From positions 1,391,001 through 1,455,000 of the forward strand of contig NZ_CP051183.1 of the NCBI RefSeq assembly GCF_012295615.1: a stretch of 64,000 nucleotides of DNA, in the 5' to 3' direction. This document shows positions 9,442 to 20,084 of this stretch, one piece after another; within the stretch, counting starts at the first letter, position 1; each line of letters opens with the position of its first letter. The notes beneath the pieces are model-generated. The model ran no database searches. It was not told the DNA's origin and was given only the letters and a program-made list of their open reading frames with translations. Made by a program: the position numbers and the translations under genes. Source of the DNA: Bermanella marisrubri (GTDB lineage: Bacteria > Pseudomonadota > Gammaproteobacteria > Pseudomonadales > Oceanobacteraceae).

Positions 9442-10530
9442 GTGAGTGAAGAACAAGAGTTAAGCAAATTGCGTGATCAAATTGATCAAATTGACCAGCA
9501 AATACAGCAGCTAGTGAATGATCGAGCGAAATGCGCACAAGCAGTGGCCGAAGTGAAAGAGCGTTATGCTCAGGGACAGCAGATCCAGTTTTATCGCCCA
9601 GAACGTGAAGCTCAAGTGCTTCGAAAGGTAATGGATCGTAATCAAGGTCCGATTGCTAATGAAGATATGGCGCGACTTTTCCGTGAAGTGATGTCTATGT
9701 GCTTGGCGTTAGAAGAGCCGCTTAAGGTTGCATACTTAGGTCCACAAGGTACCTTCACACAAGCTGCTGCACTCAAACACTTTGGACATAGCGTCCTTTG
9801 TGAAAGCCAAGTTTCTATCTCTGATGTTTTTCGTGAAGTGGAAGCCGGAACCATGAATTACGGTGTTGTTCCTGTCGAAAATTCCACTGAAGGGGTTGTT
9901 ACTCACACGCTAGACAGTTTTGCTGGCTCCAGCCTACAGATCTGTGGCGAAGTTGCGTTGCGTATTCATCATCATTTCTTATCCAATACGGATCCAGAAA
10001 AAATTACACGCGTTTATAGTCATCCGCAATCCTTAGCTCAGTGCCGTCAGTGGCTTGATAGTCGTTGGGCAAAGATCGAGCGCATTCCTGTCAGTTCTAA
10101 TGCTGAAGCAGCTCGACGAGCGGCGAGCGAAGAGGGTGCCGCAGCCATAGCGGGTGATGCCGCTGCAGAGTTGTATAGTATCAAGGTGCTGGCTTCTTCC
10201 ATTGAGGATATGCCAGACAATACGACTCGATTTTTGATTATTGGACGAGACGAAACTGACGCAAGCGGTGATGATAAGACATCGATTATGGTAAGCAGTC
10301 GTAACCAACCAGGTGCTTTGTATCATGTGCTCGCGCCCTTTCACGAAAAAGACATTAGCTTAACGCGTATTGAAACACGTCCATCAGGTGTCGGTACTTG
10401 GAATTATAATTTCTTTATTGATTTTGAAGGGCATGTGACAAACGAAAACATAAAAGAGGTTTTAGGCAAGGTGTCGGCCTCAGCAACGGAAGTGAAAGTA
10501 TTAGGTTCGTATCCAAAAGCCGTACTTTGA
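9442..10530 (+). CDS. pheA: Bifunctional chorismate mutase / prephenate dehydratase
   Basis: 362-aa enzyme making phenylpyruvate from chorismate. An AroQ chorismate mutase domain (about residues 1-90, helical, with RAKCAQAVAEVK) is followed by the prephenate dehydratase domain (about 94-275, with NSTEGVV and the TTRF motif) and a C-terminal ACT domain (about 285-360) that senses phenylalanine; the effector loop reads IETRPS. The start is GTG at 9442; no strong Shine-Dalgarno sequence is visible. It is followed by a repeat cluster and hisC. Confidence 0.97.
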   Translation: MSEEQELSKLRDQIDQIDQQIQQLVNDRAKCAQAVAEVKERYAQGQQIQFYRPEREAQVLRKVMDRNQGPIANEDMARLFREVMSMCLALEEPLKVAYLGPQGTFTQAAALKHFGHSVLCESQVSISDVFREVEAGTMNYGVVPVENSTEGVVTHTLDSFAGSSLQICGEVALRIHHHFLSNTDPEKITRVYSHPQSLAQCRQWLDSRWAKIERIPVSSNAEAARRAASEEGAAAIAGDAAAELYSIKVLASSIEDMPDNTTRFLIIGRDETDASGDDKTSIMVSSRNQPGALYHVLAPFHEKDISLTRIETRPSGVGTWNYNFFIDFEGHVTNENIKEVLGKVSASATEVKVLGSYPKAVL

Positions 10531-10569
10531 TAGTTTTGAGTGTTTGGTGTTGAATGTTGAGTTCAACCC

Positions 10570-10725
10570 GTCATTCCCGACTTGATCGGGAATCCATTGA
10601 GCGGTATGAAATAAACTAGCTGGATTCTCAGTCAAGCTGAGAATGACGATAAACTAAACACTAAACACTAAACACTAAACACTAAATATTAAATATTAAA
10701 TATTAAGCATTCAACACTAAACCAT
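10570..10725 (+). repeat. Inverted palindrome pair plus AACACTA heptamer tract
   Basis: A type C palindrome, spacer and type D palindrome occupy 10570-10647; the spacer matches the 89-bp array upstream of pheA. From about 10650 to 10725 there is a tandem heptamer tract (TAAACAC repeated, changing to TAAATAT). The left flank 10531-10566 carries T/G heptamers (TTGAGTG, TTGAATG). It fills the pheA-hisC gap. Confidence 0.9.
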
Positions 10726-10727
10726 TT

Positions 10728-11831
10728 ATGACTTTACTAGATCACGCAGTACAAGCGGTTAAGGAACTTCGTCCTTATCAACCCGGCAAACCCATTGATG
10801 AGCTAGCCCGTGAATTTGGTCTAGCAGTCGAAGATATTGTCAAGCTTGCCAGTAACGAGAATCCGTTAGGACCCAGCCCGAAGGCGATCACAGCTATTGA
10901 AAAAGCACTTAAGGAATTGACCCGTTACCCGGACGGTAATGGTTTTAACCTAAAAAAAATATTGAGTGAGAAGCTTGAAGTGGCTCCTGCCCAAATTACC
11001 TTAGGAAATGGTTCAAGCGACATTCTAGAATTTATTGTTAAGTGCTTTGTGAATGATGGTGATGAAGTTGTTGTGAGTCAGCATGCATTCGCTATTTATG
11101 GTTTAGTAGCAAAGATGCAAGGTGGCGTTGTAACTCAGGTCCCTGCAAAAAATTGGGGGCATGACTTAGAGGCCATGGCCGCAGCAATTTCGGATAAAAC
11201 CAAAGTCGTATTTGTTACCAATCCAAATAATCCAACAGGCACTTGGAATACAAAAGCCGAAGTCGATGCGTTTTTGGCTAAGGTGCCAAAGCATGTGGTT
11301 GTATTGCTAGATGAGGCTTACTTCGAATATGTTCACAAGCCTGATTATCCAAATGGGATTGATTACTTAAAAGACTACCCTAACTTAGTCGTAACCCGTA
11401 CCTTCTCTAAGGCCTATGGTTTGGCGTCTTTGCGCGTCGGCTATGGCATAAGCAGCGAAGAATTAGCGGACTTAATGAATCGTGTGCGTCCACCCTTTAA
11501 CGTTGATTCTTTAGCATTGGCTGCGGCTGAGGCTACGCTGAAGGATGATGCCTATGTTCGTCAAAGTATACAGTTGAACGACGACGGCATGGCGCAATTG
11601 GAACAGGGTTTTGATCAGTTAAACGTGAAGTGGATACCCTCTGTGGGGAATTTCATTTGTTTTGAGGTAACAGGGAAGGCCGCTGAGATTTATCAAGGCT
11701 TGTTAGAAAAAGGTGTCATTGTTCGCCCAGTCGCAGGCTACGAAATGCCCGATCATCTTCGTGTATCCATTGGTACATATGAAGAAAATGAAACCTTTTT
11801 ACTCGCGTTGAAGTCGTTGCTGCAAGGTTGA
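10728..11831 (+). CDS. hisC: Histidinol-phosphate aminotransferase
   Basis: 367-aa class I/II PLP aminotransferase. It shows the ASNENPLGPSP substrate-binding segment, the TNPNNPTG motif and the PLP-lysine region SKAYGLASLRVGYG. It acts in histidine synthesis, and HisC2-type enzymes in this operon position often also serve aromatic amino-acid transamination. The stop overlaps the next gene's ATG (TGATG). Confidence 0.95.
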   Translation: MTLLDHAVQAVKELRPYQPGKPIDELAREFGLAVEDIVKLASNENPLGPSPKAITAIEKALKELTRYPDGNGFNLKKILSEKLEVAPAQITLGNGSSDILEFIVKCFVNDGDEVVVSQHAFAIYGLVAKMQGGVVTQVPAKNWGHDLEAMAAAISDKTKVVFVTNPNNPTGTWNTKAEVDAFLAKVPKHVVVLLDEAYFEYVHKPDYPNGIDYLKDYPNLVVTRTFSKAYGLASLRVGYGISSEELADLMNRVRPPFNVDSLALAAAEATLKDDAYVRQSIQLNDDGMAQLEQGFDQLNVKWIPSVGNFICFEVTGKAAEIYQGLLEKGVIVRPVAGYEMPDHLRVSIGTYEENETFLLALKSLLQG

Positions 11832-14065
11832 TGGTTAGCGTAATGAATCGAGTAAAACCGACTACATGTATTATCGGTCTTGGACTAATTGGCGCTTCTT
11901 GGATTAAAGCATTACGCGGCCAAGATAAAGTCGGACCTGTGGTTGGCTATGATCGTAATCTGGATTCTATGCAGCTGGCAAAAGAGACAGGTCTCATTGA
12001 CGAATACACAGAAGACCTTGCTCTCGCGGTGAAGGACGCTGAATTTATTATTATTTCTGTGCCCATTTTGGCGATTGAATCTATATTGCAAACAATAAAA
12101 GATTCAATAAAGTCTGATGCGATCATCACGGACGTAGGTAGTGTTAAGGGTAGTGTGGCTCGCGATATTCGCCGAGTGTTTGCCAAAGACTTGCCTAATT
12201 TTATATTAGGCCATCCTATTGCCGGCAGTGAAAAGAGTGGCGTAACCGCTGCGGATGAAACCCTGTATCAAAATCACAAAGTGATTTTGACTCCTTTGCC
12301 TGAAACCTCTCCCGGGGCATTGCAGTTTGTGATTGAAATGTGGGAAGTGGCAGGTGCGAAAGTCGAAACCATGTCAGTGGAACATCATGATGAAGTGCTT
12401 GCCGCGACTAGTCACTTGCCGCATCTGTTAGCCTATTCGCTTGTGGATACACTAGCTCACAGTCACGAAAATAAAGAAATTTTCAATTACGCTGCAGGTG
12501 GTTTTCGTGACTTCACTCGAATAGCAGCAAGTAGCCCAACTATGTGGCATGACATATTTACGGCCAATAAAGATGCTGTTTTACATGCCCTAGATTTATT
12601 TACAGAAGATTTAAACAAGCTAAGAAGTGCGGTAGAAACGTCTGATAGCACAGCTATGATGGGCGTCTTTACTCGTGCTAAAGTAGCCAGAGATCATTTT
12701 TCCACAATATTAGCCCGTCGAGCTTACTTAGAGCCTATGAAAAATACCGTTATTAATTATATTGCTACGCCAGGCGCATCGGTACGAGGCTCGTTCCGTG
12801 TACCTGGTGATAAATCTATTAGTCACCGATCCATCATGTTGGGTTCAATTGCGACTGGCACAACAGAAGTAGAAGGTTTTTTAGAAGGTGAAGACAGTCT
12901 TGCTACTTTGCAAGCATTTCGTGACATGGGCGTCGTCATTGAAGGCCCGCATCGTGGTCGCGTGACCATTCATGGTGTCGGTCTTCATGGTTTGCAATCA
13001 CCACCAAATACACTGTATTTAGGAAACTCCGGCACGTCCATGCGTCTGCTTGCAGGATTGATGGCGGGGCAAAGCTTTGATGTCGAAATGACAGGAGATG
13101 AGTCACTTTCAAAGCGTCCCATGAACCGAGTGGCGAATCCATTGCGTGAAATGGGGGCTACTATCGAGACTGCAGCAGAGGGTCGTCCACCTTTATTGAT
13201 TAAAGGTGGTGACGCTTTAACAGGTATTGACTACACGTTGCCCATGGCCAGTGCTCAGGTTAAATCCTGTGTTTTGCTTGCTGGTTTGTATGCAAAAGGT
13301 ACAACGTCAGTGGTTGAACCCGCGCCAACACGCGATCATACAGAAAGAATGCTGCAAGGTTTCGGCTACCCAGTATCAGTCGAGGGTTCAAAAGTGACCA
13401 TAGAATCAGGTCACGAATTAAAGGCAACCAAAATTGATGTGCCGTCTGATATCTCATCAGCCGCTTTCTTTATGGTCGCTGCGTCTATTGCGCCAGACAG
13501 TGATATTACTCTACAACACGTGGGGATTAATCCAACGCGTATTGGTGTGATCAACATATTGCGTGCGATGGGTGCCAATATTGAATTGAGCAATGAAAAA
13601 GAAGTGGGTGGTGAGCCCGTGGCGGATATTCGTGTGCGAAGTGCGCAGTTGAAAGGTATTAACATTCCTGAGGATCAGGTGCCGCTAGCGATCGATGAGT
13701 TCCCCGCAATATTTATTGCAGCGGCTTGCGCCGAAGGTAAAACAGTCTTAACAGGCGCTGAGGAATTGCGCGTCAAAGAGAGTGACCGTATTCAGGCGAT
13801 GGTCGACGGGCTAAAAATCTTAGGCGTAGAAGCAGAAGGTACAGAAGATGGCGCCATTATCAGTGGCTTCGGTGCGCAAGGTGCGTTTGGCGGTGGCGAA
13901 ATTGTCACTCATCATGATCACCGAATTGCCATGTCATTTACGGTTGCTTCTCTAAGAGCCGAAAAGCAAATTAAAGTACTAGATTGTGCTAACGTTGCCA
14001 CGAGCTTCCCTGGTTTTGTGGATTTGGCACGCCATTGCGGCATTCAAGTACAAGAAGAAGTATAA
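11831..14065 (+). CDS. Fused prephenate dehydrogenase / EPSP synthase (TyrA-AroA)
   Basis: About 744 aa carrying two enzymes. The N-terminal prephenate dehydrogenase (about residues 10-300) has the [12 protein letters not shown] loop and the [10 protein letters not shown] motif. The C-terminal 3-phosphoshikimate 1-carboxyvinyltransferase (about 310-740) has [17 protein letters not shown] and RVKESDRI. The fusion is known from Pseudomonas and relatives. I place the start at ATG 11831, which overlaps the hisC stop, has AAGG just upstream and avoids an implausible TTG at 11828; ATG 11843 is also possible. The product links the common aromatic pathway with tyrosine synthesis. Confidence 0.95.
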   Translation: MVSVMNRVKPTTCIIGLGLIGASWIKALRGQDKVGPVVGYDRNLDSMQLAKETGLIDEYTEDLALAVKDAEFIIISVPILAIESILQTIKDSIKSDAIITDVGSVKGSVARDIRRVFAKDLPNFILGHPIAGSEKSGVTAADETLYQNHKVILTPLPETSPGALQFVIEMWEVAGAKVETMSVEHHDEVLAATSHLPHLLAYSLVDTLAHSHENKEIFNYAAGGFRDFTRIAASSPTMWHDIFTANKDAVLHALDLFTEDLNKLRSAVETSDSTAMMGVFTRAKVARDHFSTILARRAYLEPMKNTVINYIATPGASVRGSFRVPGDKSISHRSIMLGSIATGTTEVEGFLEGEDSLATLQAFRDMGVVIEGPHRGRVTIHGVGLHGLQSPPNTLYLGNSGTSMRLLAGLMAGQSFDVEMTGDESLSKRPMNRVANPLREMGATIETAAEGRPPLLIKGGDALTGIDYTLPMASAQVKSCVLLAGLYAKGTTSVVEPAPTRDHTERMLQGFGYPVSVEGSKVTIESGHELKATKIDVPSDISSAAFFMVAASIAPDSDITLQHVGINPTRIGVINILRAMGANIELSNEKEVGGEPVADIRVRSAQLKGINIPEDQVPLAIDEFPAIFIAAACAEGKTVLTGAEELRVKESDRIQAMVDGLKILGVEAEGTEDGAIISGFGAQGAFGGGEIVTHHDHRIAMSFTVASLRAEKQIKVLDCANVATSFPGFVDLARHCGIQVQEEV

Positions 14066-14076
14066 GGATTAGTAGC

Positions 14077-14757
14077 ATGAGTCAGGTACCCGTACTCACC
14101 ATTGATGGCCCAGGTGGGGCAGGCAAGGGCACCATTTGTCAGATGGTGGCTAAAAAGTTGAAATGGCATTTGCTAGACAGTGGTGCGCTATATCGCTTAA
14201 CTGCGCTTGCGGCGCAAAAACACGATGTAGAATTAGATAACGAAGAATCCGTGGCTGTTTTGGCAAAATGTTTGGATGTGCAGTTTCTTCCGCAAGAGGA
14301 AGGGTTGGTTAATACTATTCTTGAGGGTGAAGACGTTAGTCAGGCTATCCGCACAGAAGAGGCGGGTAATTTGGCCAGTCAAGTAGCGGCCATGCCGGCA
14401 GTGCGTCAAGCATTGCTAGAGAGGCAACGTGATTTCGCGCAAGCACCAGGCGTTGTTGCCGACGGTCGTGACATGGGCACAGTGGTATTTCCAGATGCAC
14501 CTGTGAAGATTTACCTCACAGCATCCGCTGAGGAAAGGGCGAAACGCCGCTTTTTACAACTACAAGAAAAGGGTGTCGACGCGGATATTGAGAAAATCTT
14601 GATGGACATTCAAGCACGAGATGAGCGTGATATGAATCGCGAAGTAGCGCCGCTGCGTCCAGCTGAAGATGCGCTTGTCGTAGAAAGTACCAATATGAGC
14701 ATTGAGCAGGTATTAGATGTGGTTATAACCGAGCTGGAGTCAAAGAACCTCATTTAA
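14077..14757 (+). CDS. cmk: Cytidylate kinase
   Basis: 226-aa (d)CMP kinase of pyrimidine salvage and CTP supply. It has the P-loop variant [10 protein letters not shown] near the N-terminus, the LLDSGALYR segment and the [11 protein letters not shown] motif. I start it at ATG 14077, preceded by TAAGGA; an in-frame upstream ATG at 14035 would run into aroA and lacks homology. It is 11 bases after tyrA-aroA and is followed by the rpsA promoter region. Confidence 0.97.
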   Translation: MSQVPVLTIDGPGGAGKGTICQMVAKKLKWHLLDSGALYRLTALAAQKHDVELDNEESVAVLAKCLDVQFLPQEEGLVNTILEGEDVSQAIRTEEAGNLASQVAAMPAVRQALLERQRDFAQAPGVVADGRDMGTVVFPDAPVKIYLTASAEERAKRRFLQLQEKGVDADIEKILMDIQARDERDMNREVAPLRPAEDALVVESTNMSIEQVLDVVITELESKNLI

Positions 14758-14796
14758 TCAACTCAAAAACCTCTATTCAAACCCGATTTCCTGCTG

Positions 14797-14802
14797 TATA
14801 AT
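14797..14802 (+). promoter_or_regulatory. Probable rpsA promoter -10 element
   Basis: A perfect TATAAT lies 112 bases before the rpsA start. It is followed by a GC-rich stretch, TCGCGCCC, a discriminator typical of stringently controlled ribosomal promoters. The -35 region is weak (TATTCA at 17-bp spacing). Confidence 0.6.
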
Positions 14803-14819
14803 TCGCGCCCAAATCTATC

Positions 14820-14860
14820 TGTATGAGGTCGTCTTTGCCAGACGTGGATCGCCTCATACA
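14820..14860 (+). promoter_or_regulatory. Structured rpsA leader (nested hairpin)
   Basis: TGTATGAGG (14820-14828) and CCTCATACA (14852-14860) are perfect complements. Inside them CGTCT (14830-14834) pairs with AGACG (14840-14844) around a TTGCC loop. The structure lies in the rpsA 5' untranslated region, where E. coli S1 represses its own translation through leader hairpins. A similar autoregulatory role is inferred. Confidence 0.55.
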
Positions 14861-14913
14861 ATGTAAAACAGACCCATCAACTGGCATGGTGGTTGAAACC
14901 TCTAGGTATTTTA

Positions 14914-16596
14914 ATGTCTGAATCTTTTGCTGAACTCTTTGAAGAATCTCTATCTGGTCTAGATATGCAACAAGGTAGTATCGTTACTGGTACTGTTGTT
15001 GATATCGACTCTGACTGGGTAATCGTAAACGCAGGTCTTAAGTCTGAAGCGGTTATTCCTCGTAACCAATTCCTAGACGACAACGGCGAACTAGAAGTTG
15101 CTGTTGGTGATGAAGTGCCTGTATCACTAGAAGCAGTTGAAGACGGCTTCGGTGAAACCAAGCTTTCTCGCGAAAAAGCAAAACGCGCAGAGTCTTGGAA
15201 AGAGCTTGAAAAAGCCTTTGAAGCACAAGAAGTGGTTACTGGTGTTATTAACGGTAAGGTTAAAGGCGGTTTCACTGTCGACGTAGCCTCGATCCGTGCC
15301 TTCTTGCCTGGTTCATTGGTAGATGTACGTCCAGTTCGCGATACTGCGCACCTGGAAGGTAAAGAATTAGAATTCAAAGTGATCAAGCTAGATCAGAAGC
15401 GCAACAACGTTGTTGTTTCTCGTCGTGCCGTTCTTGAAACAGCTAACAGCCAAGAGCGTGATGAGCTACTTGCTAACCTACAAGAAGGTCAGGAAGTAAC
15501 AGGTATCGTTAAGAACCTAACTGACTACGGTGCATTCGTAGATCTAGGTGGTGTTGACGGTCTACTACACATCACTGACATGGCGTGGAAGCGCATCAAG
15601 CACCCATCTGAGATCGTTAATGTGGGTGACGAGATTCAAGTTAAAGTACTTAAGTTCGACCGTGAGCGTAACCGTGTATCTCTAGGTCTTAAGCAGCTAG
15701 GTGAAGATCCATGGGTAGCAATCAAAGCTCGTTACCCAGAGAACACTAAAGTAACTGCTAAGGTGACTAACCTTACTGACTACGGTTGCTTCGCAGAGCT
15801 TGAAGAAGGTGTTGAAGGTCTTGTTCACGTTTCTGAAATGGATTGGACTAACAAAAACATCCACCCATCTAAAGTGGTTCAAGTGGGTGATGACGTTGAA
15901 GTTATGGTTCTGGACATCGACGAAGAGCGTCGTCGTATTTCTTTGGGTATCAAACAGTGTCAAGTTAACCCATGGGAAGAGTTCTCTAGCCAGTTCAACA
16001 AAGGCGACAAGATCAGCGGTAAGATCAAGTCTATCACTGACTTCGGTATCTTCATCGGTCTTGACGGTGGCATTGACGGTCTAGTTCACCTATCTGACAT
16101 TTCTTGGAACGAGCAAGGCGAAGACGCTGTTCGTAACTACAAGAAAGGTGATGAGCTAGAAACCATCATTCTATCTATCGATCCTGAGCGTGAGCGTATT
16201 TCTCTAGGCGTTAAGCAACTAGAGCGTGACCCATTTGCTGAGTTCGTAGCTGAGAATGACAAAGGCACCATCGTTAAAGGTAAAGTAATCGAAGTTGACG
16301 CAAAAGCAGCAACTATCGAGATTGCTGAAGGTGTTGAAGCAACTCTACGTGCCTCTGAAATCAGCCGTGATCGTGTAGAAGATGCACGTAACGCACTGAA
16401 AGAAGGCGACGAAGTGGAAGCTAAGATCATCTCTGTAGATCGTAAGAATCGCAACATCGCGCTTTCTGTTAAGAGCAAAGACGAAGTTGACGACAAAGAA
16501 GCGATCAAGCAACTACGTGAGAAAGAAGCTGAGCAAGCAGGTCCAACCACTATTGGTGACCTAATCAAAGAGCAGCTTAACTCTCAGAAAGACTAA
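14914..16596 (+). CDS. rpsA: 30S ribosomal protein S1
   Basis: 560-aa RNA-binding protein that recruits mRNA to the 30S subunit. It has six S1 (OB-fold) domains; repeated signatures such as [18 protein letters not shown] and TDFGIFIGL mark the central copies. The start is ATG 14914 ([12 protein letters not shown], the family N-terminus); the in-frame extension to 14893 has no homology. The Shine-Dalgarno sequence is weak, as usual for rpsA. A strong terminator follows. Confidence 0.98.
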   Translation: MSESFAELFEESLSGLDMQQGSIVTGTVVDIDSDWVIVNAGLKSEAVIPRNQFLDDNGELEVAVGDEVPVSLEAVEDGFGETKLSREKAKRAESWKELEKAFEAQEVVTGVINGKVKGGFTVDVASIRAFLPGSLVDVRPVRDTAHLEGKELEFKVIKLDQKRNNVVVSRRAVLETANSQERDELLANLQEGQEVTGIVKNLTDYGAFVDLGGVDGLLHITDMAWKRIKHPSEIVNVGDEIQVKVLKFDRERNRVSLGLKQLGEDPWVAIKARYPENTKVTAKVTNLTDYGCFAELEEGVEGLVHVSEMDWTNKNIHPSKVVQVGDDVEVMVLDIDEERRRISLGIKQCQVNPWEEFSSQFNKGDKISGKIKSITDFGIFIGLDGGIDGLVHLSDISWNEQGEDAVRNYKKGDELETIILSIDPERERISLGVKQLERDPFAEFVAENDKGTIVKGKVIEVDAKAATIEIAEGVEATLRASEISRDRVEDARNALKEGDEVEAKIISVDRKNRNIALSVKSKDEVDDKEAIKQLREKEAEQAGPTTIGDLIKEQLNSQKD

Positions 16597-16624
16597 TACT
16601 GCAAAGTAAGTCTTAGAGTTGTAC

Positions 16625-16652
16625 AAAAAACCCGGTGAAAGCCGGGTTTTTT
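16625..16652 (+). terminator. Rho-independent terminator after rpsA
   Basis: AAAAAACCCGG and CCGGGTTTTTT enclose a short GAAA-type loop, followed by the T run. It ends rpsA transcription; the A run makes it potentially bidirectional. Confidence 0.95.
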
Positions 16653-16717
16653 GTTGGTTGACAGTAAAATCAGTTATCATGTGACTTTTAAAAATAACAA
16701 ACATAGGGACCAGAAAG

Positions 16718-17869
16718 TTGAGTTTGGACGTCTTATTTATATCTTCCAAAGGGTCTCAGTATCGCTATTACAAAACTTTAGCAAAAAACACCTTGTTCAA
16801 GGCGAGAGTGGTTACGCTGTTTCCGGGATTTGGGTTTAAGATTTTCAATACCGGTTTAAACAAAAAAGTGATAAATGAGGGGCTGGATTTTCACTTAGAG
16901 CGTAAAAAGCGCAAGTACTCAAACCAGTTCCCGAATGCCTTTGTTATGAAGGTTTATACTGCGTTTTCTGCACTTTATTTTTCACTGATCTACTTGAAGT
17001 TTCGTCGTTACTTAACAAGTCATAGACCGAAAAATATTTGTATATGGAATGGTCATCGACTTCCTGAAATGGCAGTAAAAGCTGCAGCACGTGGATTGGA
17101 TATTAAGATCTTCTATTTTGAAAATGGCCTAATACCTAATACAACTGTCATGGACTCTTCCGGTGTAAATGCATTTAGCTCTTTACCGAAAGATCCTAAT
17201 TTTTATTTGGAATACGCTAAACAGAGTACTGACAAAGTAGACTGTTTGGAAAATAAATCTTTGGTCGCAAGAAAGCCGCACAAAAGTCGTAAGAAACTTA
17301 GGTTCTCTGAGGCAGATTTAAATAAACGCTATGTCTTTGTGCCATTTCAGGTTAATTTTGATAGTCAGGTTATTGTTAATTCTCCTGTAGTTAATTCCAT
17401 GCATAAACTTTACGAGTTTGTTGAGCTACTACTTCAAGAAACTCCATCAGATTTACTGTTTTATATTAAAGAGCATCCTTCTGATAGTCATACGTATTCC
17501 GAGTTGCATAAAAAGCACGATCGTATTCAGTTTGTTGATGAGAATACTGAAGAACTTATTCGTAACGCAGACGCTGTTTTGACGCTAAATTCTAGCGTTG
17601 GTATCGAGGCGTCTATGTTAGGAAAGCCAGTTATTGTTTTAGGGAATGCTTGTTATGCAATACAAAAGCTGGTTTATGTCTCAACTTCGTTTCGTCAAGT
17701 AGCGGAAATTCTGAATAATTTAGAACAGCCTGATCAAAAAGTGCGCCAAGCTTTTTTCTCATATTTGGAAAATAAATATTTATTGCCTGGTGCTTGGCAA
17801 AACTATCAGCGGAATATAGATTCAAAGCATCTTGAATGCTTTGAGAATAAAATTAAGGGCGATTTCTAG
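16718..17869 (+). CDS. Capsule polysaccharide biosynthesis-family protein (KpsS/Kdo-transferase-like)
   Basis: 383 aa, resembling the Capsule_synth family (KpsS/KpsC-like beta-Kdo transferases) by its C-terminal half. FYIKEHPSD near residue 250 and LNSSVGIEASMLGKPVIVLG near 290 form the usual nucleotide-sugar-binding segment. The start appears to be TTG 16718, with TAGGGA upstream. It heads a low-GC block of four glycan genes inserted between rpsA and ihfB. The exact transferase activity is not shown by the sequence; a CDP-glycerol-transferase-like role is an alternative. Confidence 0.65.
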   Translation: MSLDVLFISSKGSQYRYYKTLAKNTLFKARVVTLFPGFGFKIFNTGLNKKVINEGLDFHLERKKRKYSNQFPNAFVMKVYTAFSALYFSLIYLKFRRYLTSHRPKNICIWNGHRLPEMAVKAAARGLDIKIFYFENGLIPNTTVMDSSGVNAFSSLPKDPNFYLEYAKQSTDKVDCLENKSLVARKPHKSRKKLRFSEADLNKRYVFVPFQVNFDSQVIVNSPVVNSMHKLYEFVELLLQETPSDLLFYIKEHPSDSHTYSELHKKHDRIQFVDENTEELIRNADAVLTLNSSVGIEASMLGKPVIVLGNACYAIQKLVYVSTSFRQVAEILNNLEQPDQKVRQAFFSYLENKYLLPGAWQNYQRNIDSKHLECFENKIKGDF

Positions 17870-17874
17870 CAGGT

Positions 17875-18975
17875 ATGAAAACGAAAAAGAATATAGTCAT
17901 CATAATTGATTCTATAGGCGGTGGTGGCGCAGAGCGGGTGATGCTTGACCTAGCTCGCGGCATTGTTCAATCTGGACACAATGCGTTTTTTATAGCACTA
18001 GAAAAAAGGATTGATCATCAAGTTTATGAAGAAGTTCCCGTCTTTATTCTTTATGACGATAGAGATTTAAAGGCTATCACTCGTCGAAAAAAGGCCCGAC
18101 TACAATCTGCCAAAAAATTAGAGGGGTTAGTATCTGAAATAGAAACGAGCCACGGTAAGATACATTTGTTCCTTTCTAATTTGGATCCGACAAACGGAGT
18201 TGTGGCATTGACTAAATTTGATAATGTCAAATACGTCTTGCACAGTGCTATGGAAAAAGAGGTCAAGCGAGAAAGACGGCTAGGGCCTTTTAAGTATTTT
18301 CGCAAAATAATGCAAAAGAGAGTGATGAACGATAAAGACTTGGTCGCGGTTTCTCAAGGTGTTGCAACTGAGGCAGCGACATTAGGTTTAATTAAACCAA
18401 GATCAGTGACTACTATTTATAATCCTTGCAATGTTGCTCTCATTAGAACCATGTCCGAACAATATGCCCCCGAGATTCCAAATAAACCTTTTATTTTACA
18501 TGTTGGGCGCGTTGTGAAAGCCAAGCGGCATGATATCTTATTCTCTGCACTTGCGCTTGTACCTGATCAGATCATGGTTTGTCTTTGTAAAGATGTAGAA
18601 AAGGCTAAGGCTATTGCGGATAAATATGGGGTAGCTGATCGCGTAGTATTACCTGGATTCACAAATAATCCTTACGCATGGATGAAAAGAGCTGAGCTAA
18701 CAGTTTTATCTTCTGACTATGAGGGCTTGCCAACTGTTTTGATCGAATCTCTCATATGTGGTACGCCAATTGTATCGACCAATTGTACATACGGTCCCTC
18801 TGAGATAATGACTGACAAGCTTTCTGAGTATTTATGTGATACAGGTGATCCCTTTGCGTTATCCAAGAACATAAAAAAGGCACTAGTAGACTACCCTGAT
18901 CTTGAAAGCTTGCCTATTCTTAAAGCTGTAGAGCTGTCCAATGTGGTTGACCAATACTTAAAGTTGGCTAATTAG
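17875..18975 (+). CDS. Glycosyltransferase family 4
   Basis: 366-aa GT-B retaining glycosyltransferase. The N-terminal loop IGGGGAERVMLDLA and the C-terminal EGLPTVLIESL (the E-x7-E motif) are diagnostic of GT4. It is predicted at the cytoplasmic face of the inner membrane, transferring a sugar from a nucleotide donor. It starts 5 bases after the KpsS-like gene and is 8 bases before the next, so it belongs to the same operon. Donor and acceptor are unknown. Confidence 0.85.
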   Translation: MKTKKNIVIIIDSIGGGGAERVMLDLARGIVQSGHNAFFIALEKRIDHQVYEEVPVFILYDDRDLKAITRRKKARLQSAKKLEGLVSEIETSHGKIHLFLSNLDPTNGVVALTKFDNVKYVLHSAMEKEVKRERRLGPFKYFRKIMQKRVMNDKDLVAVSQGVATEAATLGLIKPRSVTTIYNPCNVALIRTMSEQYAPEIPNKPFILHVGRVVKAKRHDILFSALALVPDQIMVCLCKDVEKAKAIADKYGVADRVVLPGFTNNPYAWMKRAELTVLSSDYEGLPTVLIESLICGTPIVSTNCTYGPSEIMTDKLSEYLCDTGDPFALSKNIKKALVDYPDLESLPILKAVELSNVVDQYLKLAN

Positions 18976-18983
18976 GGTTTAAC

Positions 18984-20084
18984 GTGAACGCAAAAACTAA
19001 TAACGCGGTTACGGTGTATTTCGATGTGGAGGAGTTATATTACCTTCCTCAGTATTTGCCAATACGCAGAATTTTGAGACTATATGGCGCTACTACGGTG
19101 TTTGTCTTACAAGGACAGCAGTCAAATAGAGTACCACGCATATTGCTTGATGAGGGGGTCGGTATTGAGGAAGTGCGGTTTGTATCCTCTAAATCAGAAG
19201 CCTTGAATCTCTGCATAGTCGATAAACCAGACTGGCTTATTCTTGGTAATTCTTTTAGTGGTATTGACGACCTTCACCCTAATACTAAAACAGCCCTTGT
19301 CAGTCATGGCATTGGGCCAAAATCATGCTATTACACTGTGTCAGACACCCCAACCACAGTGCGCTTTGTAGAAGGGCCTTACCGGACTGCTCGGTTACAA
19401 GAAATGTACCCAGGCCAGTGTTTTGTCGACACTGGATACGCAAAGTTGGATCCAGCAGTGAATGGTGATTTGGGAGGCACCAAACCTTCTGACTACGGGT
19501 TAGATGACAATAAAAAGACACTACTTTACGCCCCAACGTTTTACCCAAGCAGTATAGAGTGCTTCGACCATCAGTTTCCTCTACACTTTTCTGAATACAA
19601 CATTATTCTGAAACCTCACTTCTTTTCGCTTTCTGTATCAAAGTATGAAAAGCAAAAAAACATTCTTGAAAGATGGGCGAAGTATCCAAACGTTTATTTG
19701 GCTGATGTGGATGAATCCAATATATTGCCTTTCATGGTCGTTGCCGACGTGTTAATCAGTGATGCTAGTTCTACGTTGTTCGAGTTTGCTGCGCTGAACA
19801 AACCAGTTGTTTGGTGCGATTTTTTAAAACTCAGATGGACTTATCGAGGAATATTCTCATTTAGGTTTAGAAAGAGAATGGATCCAGATTTGTATAAATA
19901 TGCAGATATTGCGGCTCATGCCAAATCATACCGAGAATTAAAATCTGTCATTCAAAAACAAATCACACACCCAGATGAATTCGCATCACAAAGGTCTCGC
20001 TATACGCTATCATTGGCCGGAAATGTAGATGGCAAAGCCAGTGAGCGTATTGTGCAATATATACTCAATTATGAGGAAGCATGA
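18984..20084 (+). CDS. CDP-glycerol glycerophosphotransferase-like protein (TagB/TagF family)
   Basis: 366 aa with the GT-B-like pattern of the Glyphos_transf family: VSHGIGPKS near residue 110, LLYAPTFYPSS near 175, ILKPHFFS near 205 and the donor-site segment LISDASSTLFEFAALNKPVVW near 255. These enzymes move glycerol-phosphate or other polyol-phosphates from CDP-polyol onto polymers. The start is GTG. It overlaps the following TagD-like gene by 4 bases (ATGA), which supplies the matching CDP-activating enzyme and strongly supports the call. Confidence 0.75.
   Translation: MNAKTNNAVTVYFDVEELYYLPQYLPIRRILRLYGATTVFVLQGQQSNRVPRILLDEGVGIEEVRFVSSKSEALNLCIVDKPDWLILGNSFSGIDDLHPNTKTALVSHGIGPKSCYYTVSDTPTTVRFVEGPYRTARLQEMYPGQCFVDTGYAKLDPAVNGDLGGTKPSDYGLDDNKKTLLYAPTFYPSSIECFDHQFPLHFSEYNIILKPHFFSLSVSKYEKQKNILERWAKYPNVYLADVDESNILPFMVVADVLISDASSTLFEFAALNKPVVWCDFLKLRWTYRGIFSFRFRKRMDPDLYKYADIAAHAKSYRELKSVIQKQITHPDEFASQRSRYTLSLAGNVDGKASERIVQYILNYEEA

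Noticed and set aside
14035-14076. N-terminal extension of cytidylate kinase
   Set aside because: It overlaps the end of aroA and has no homology; ATG 14077 has a ribosome-binding site.
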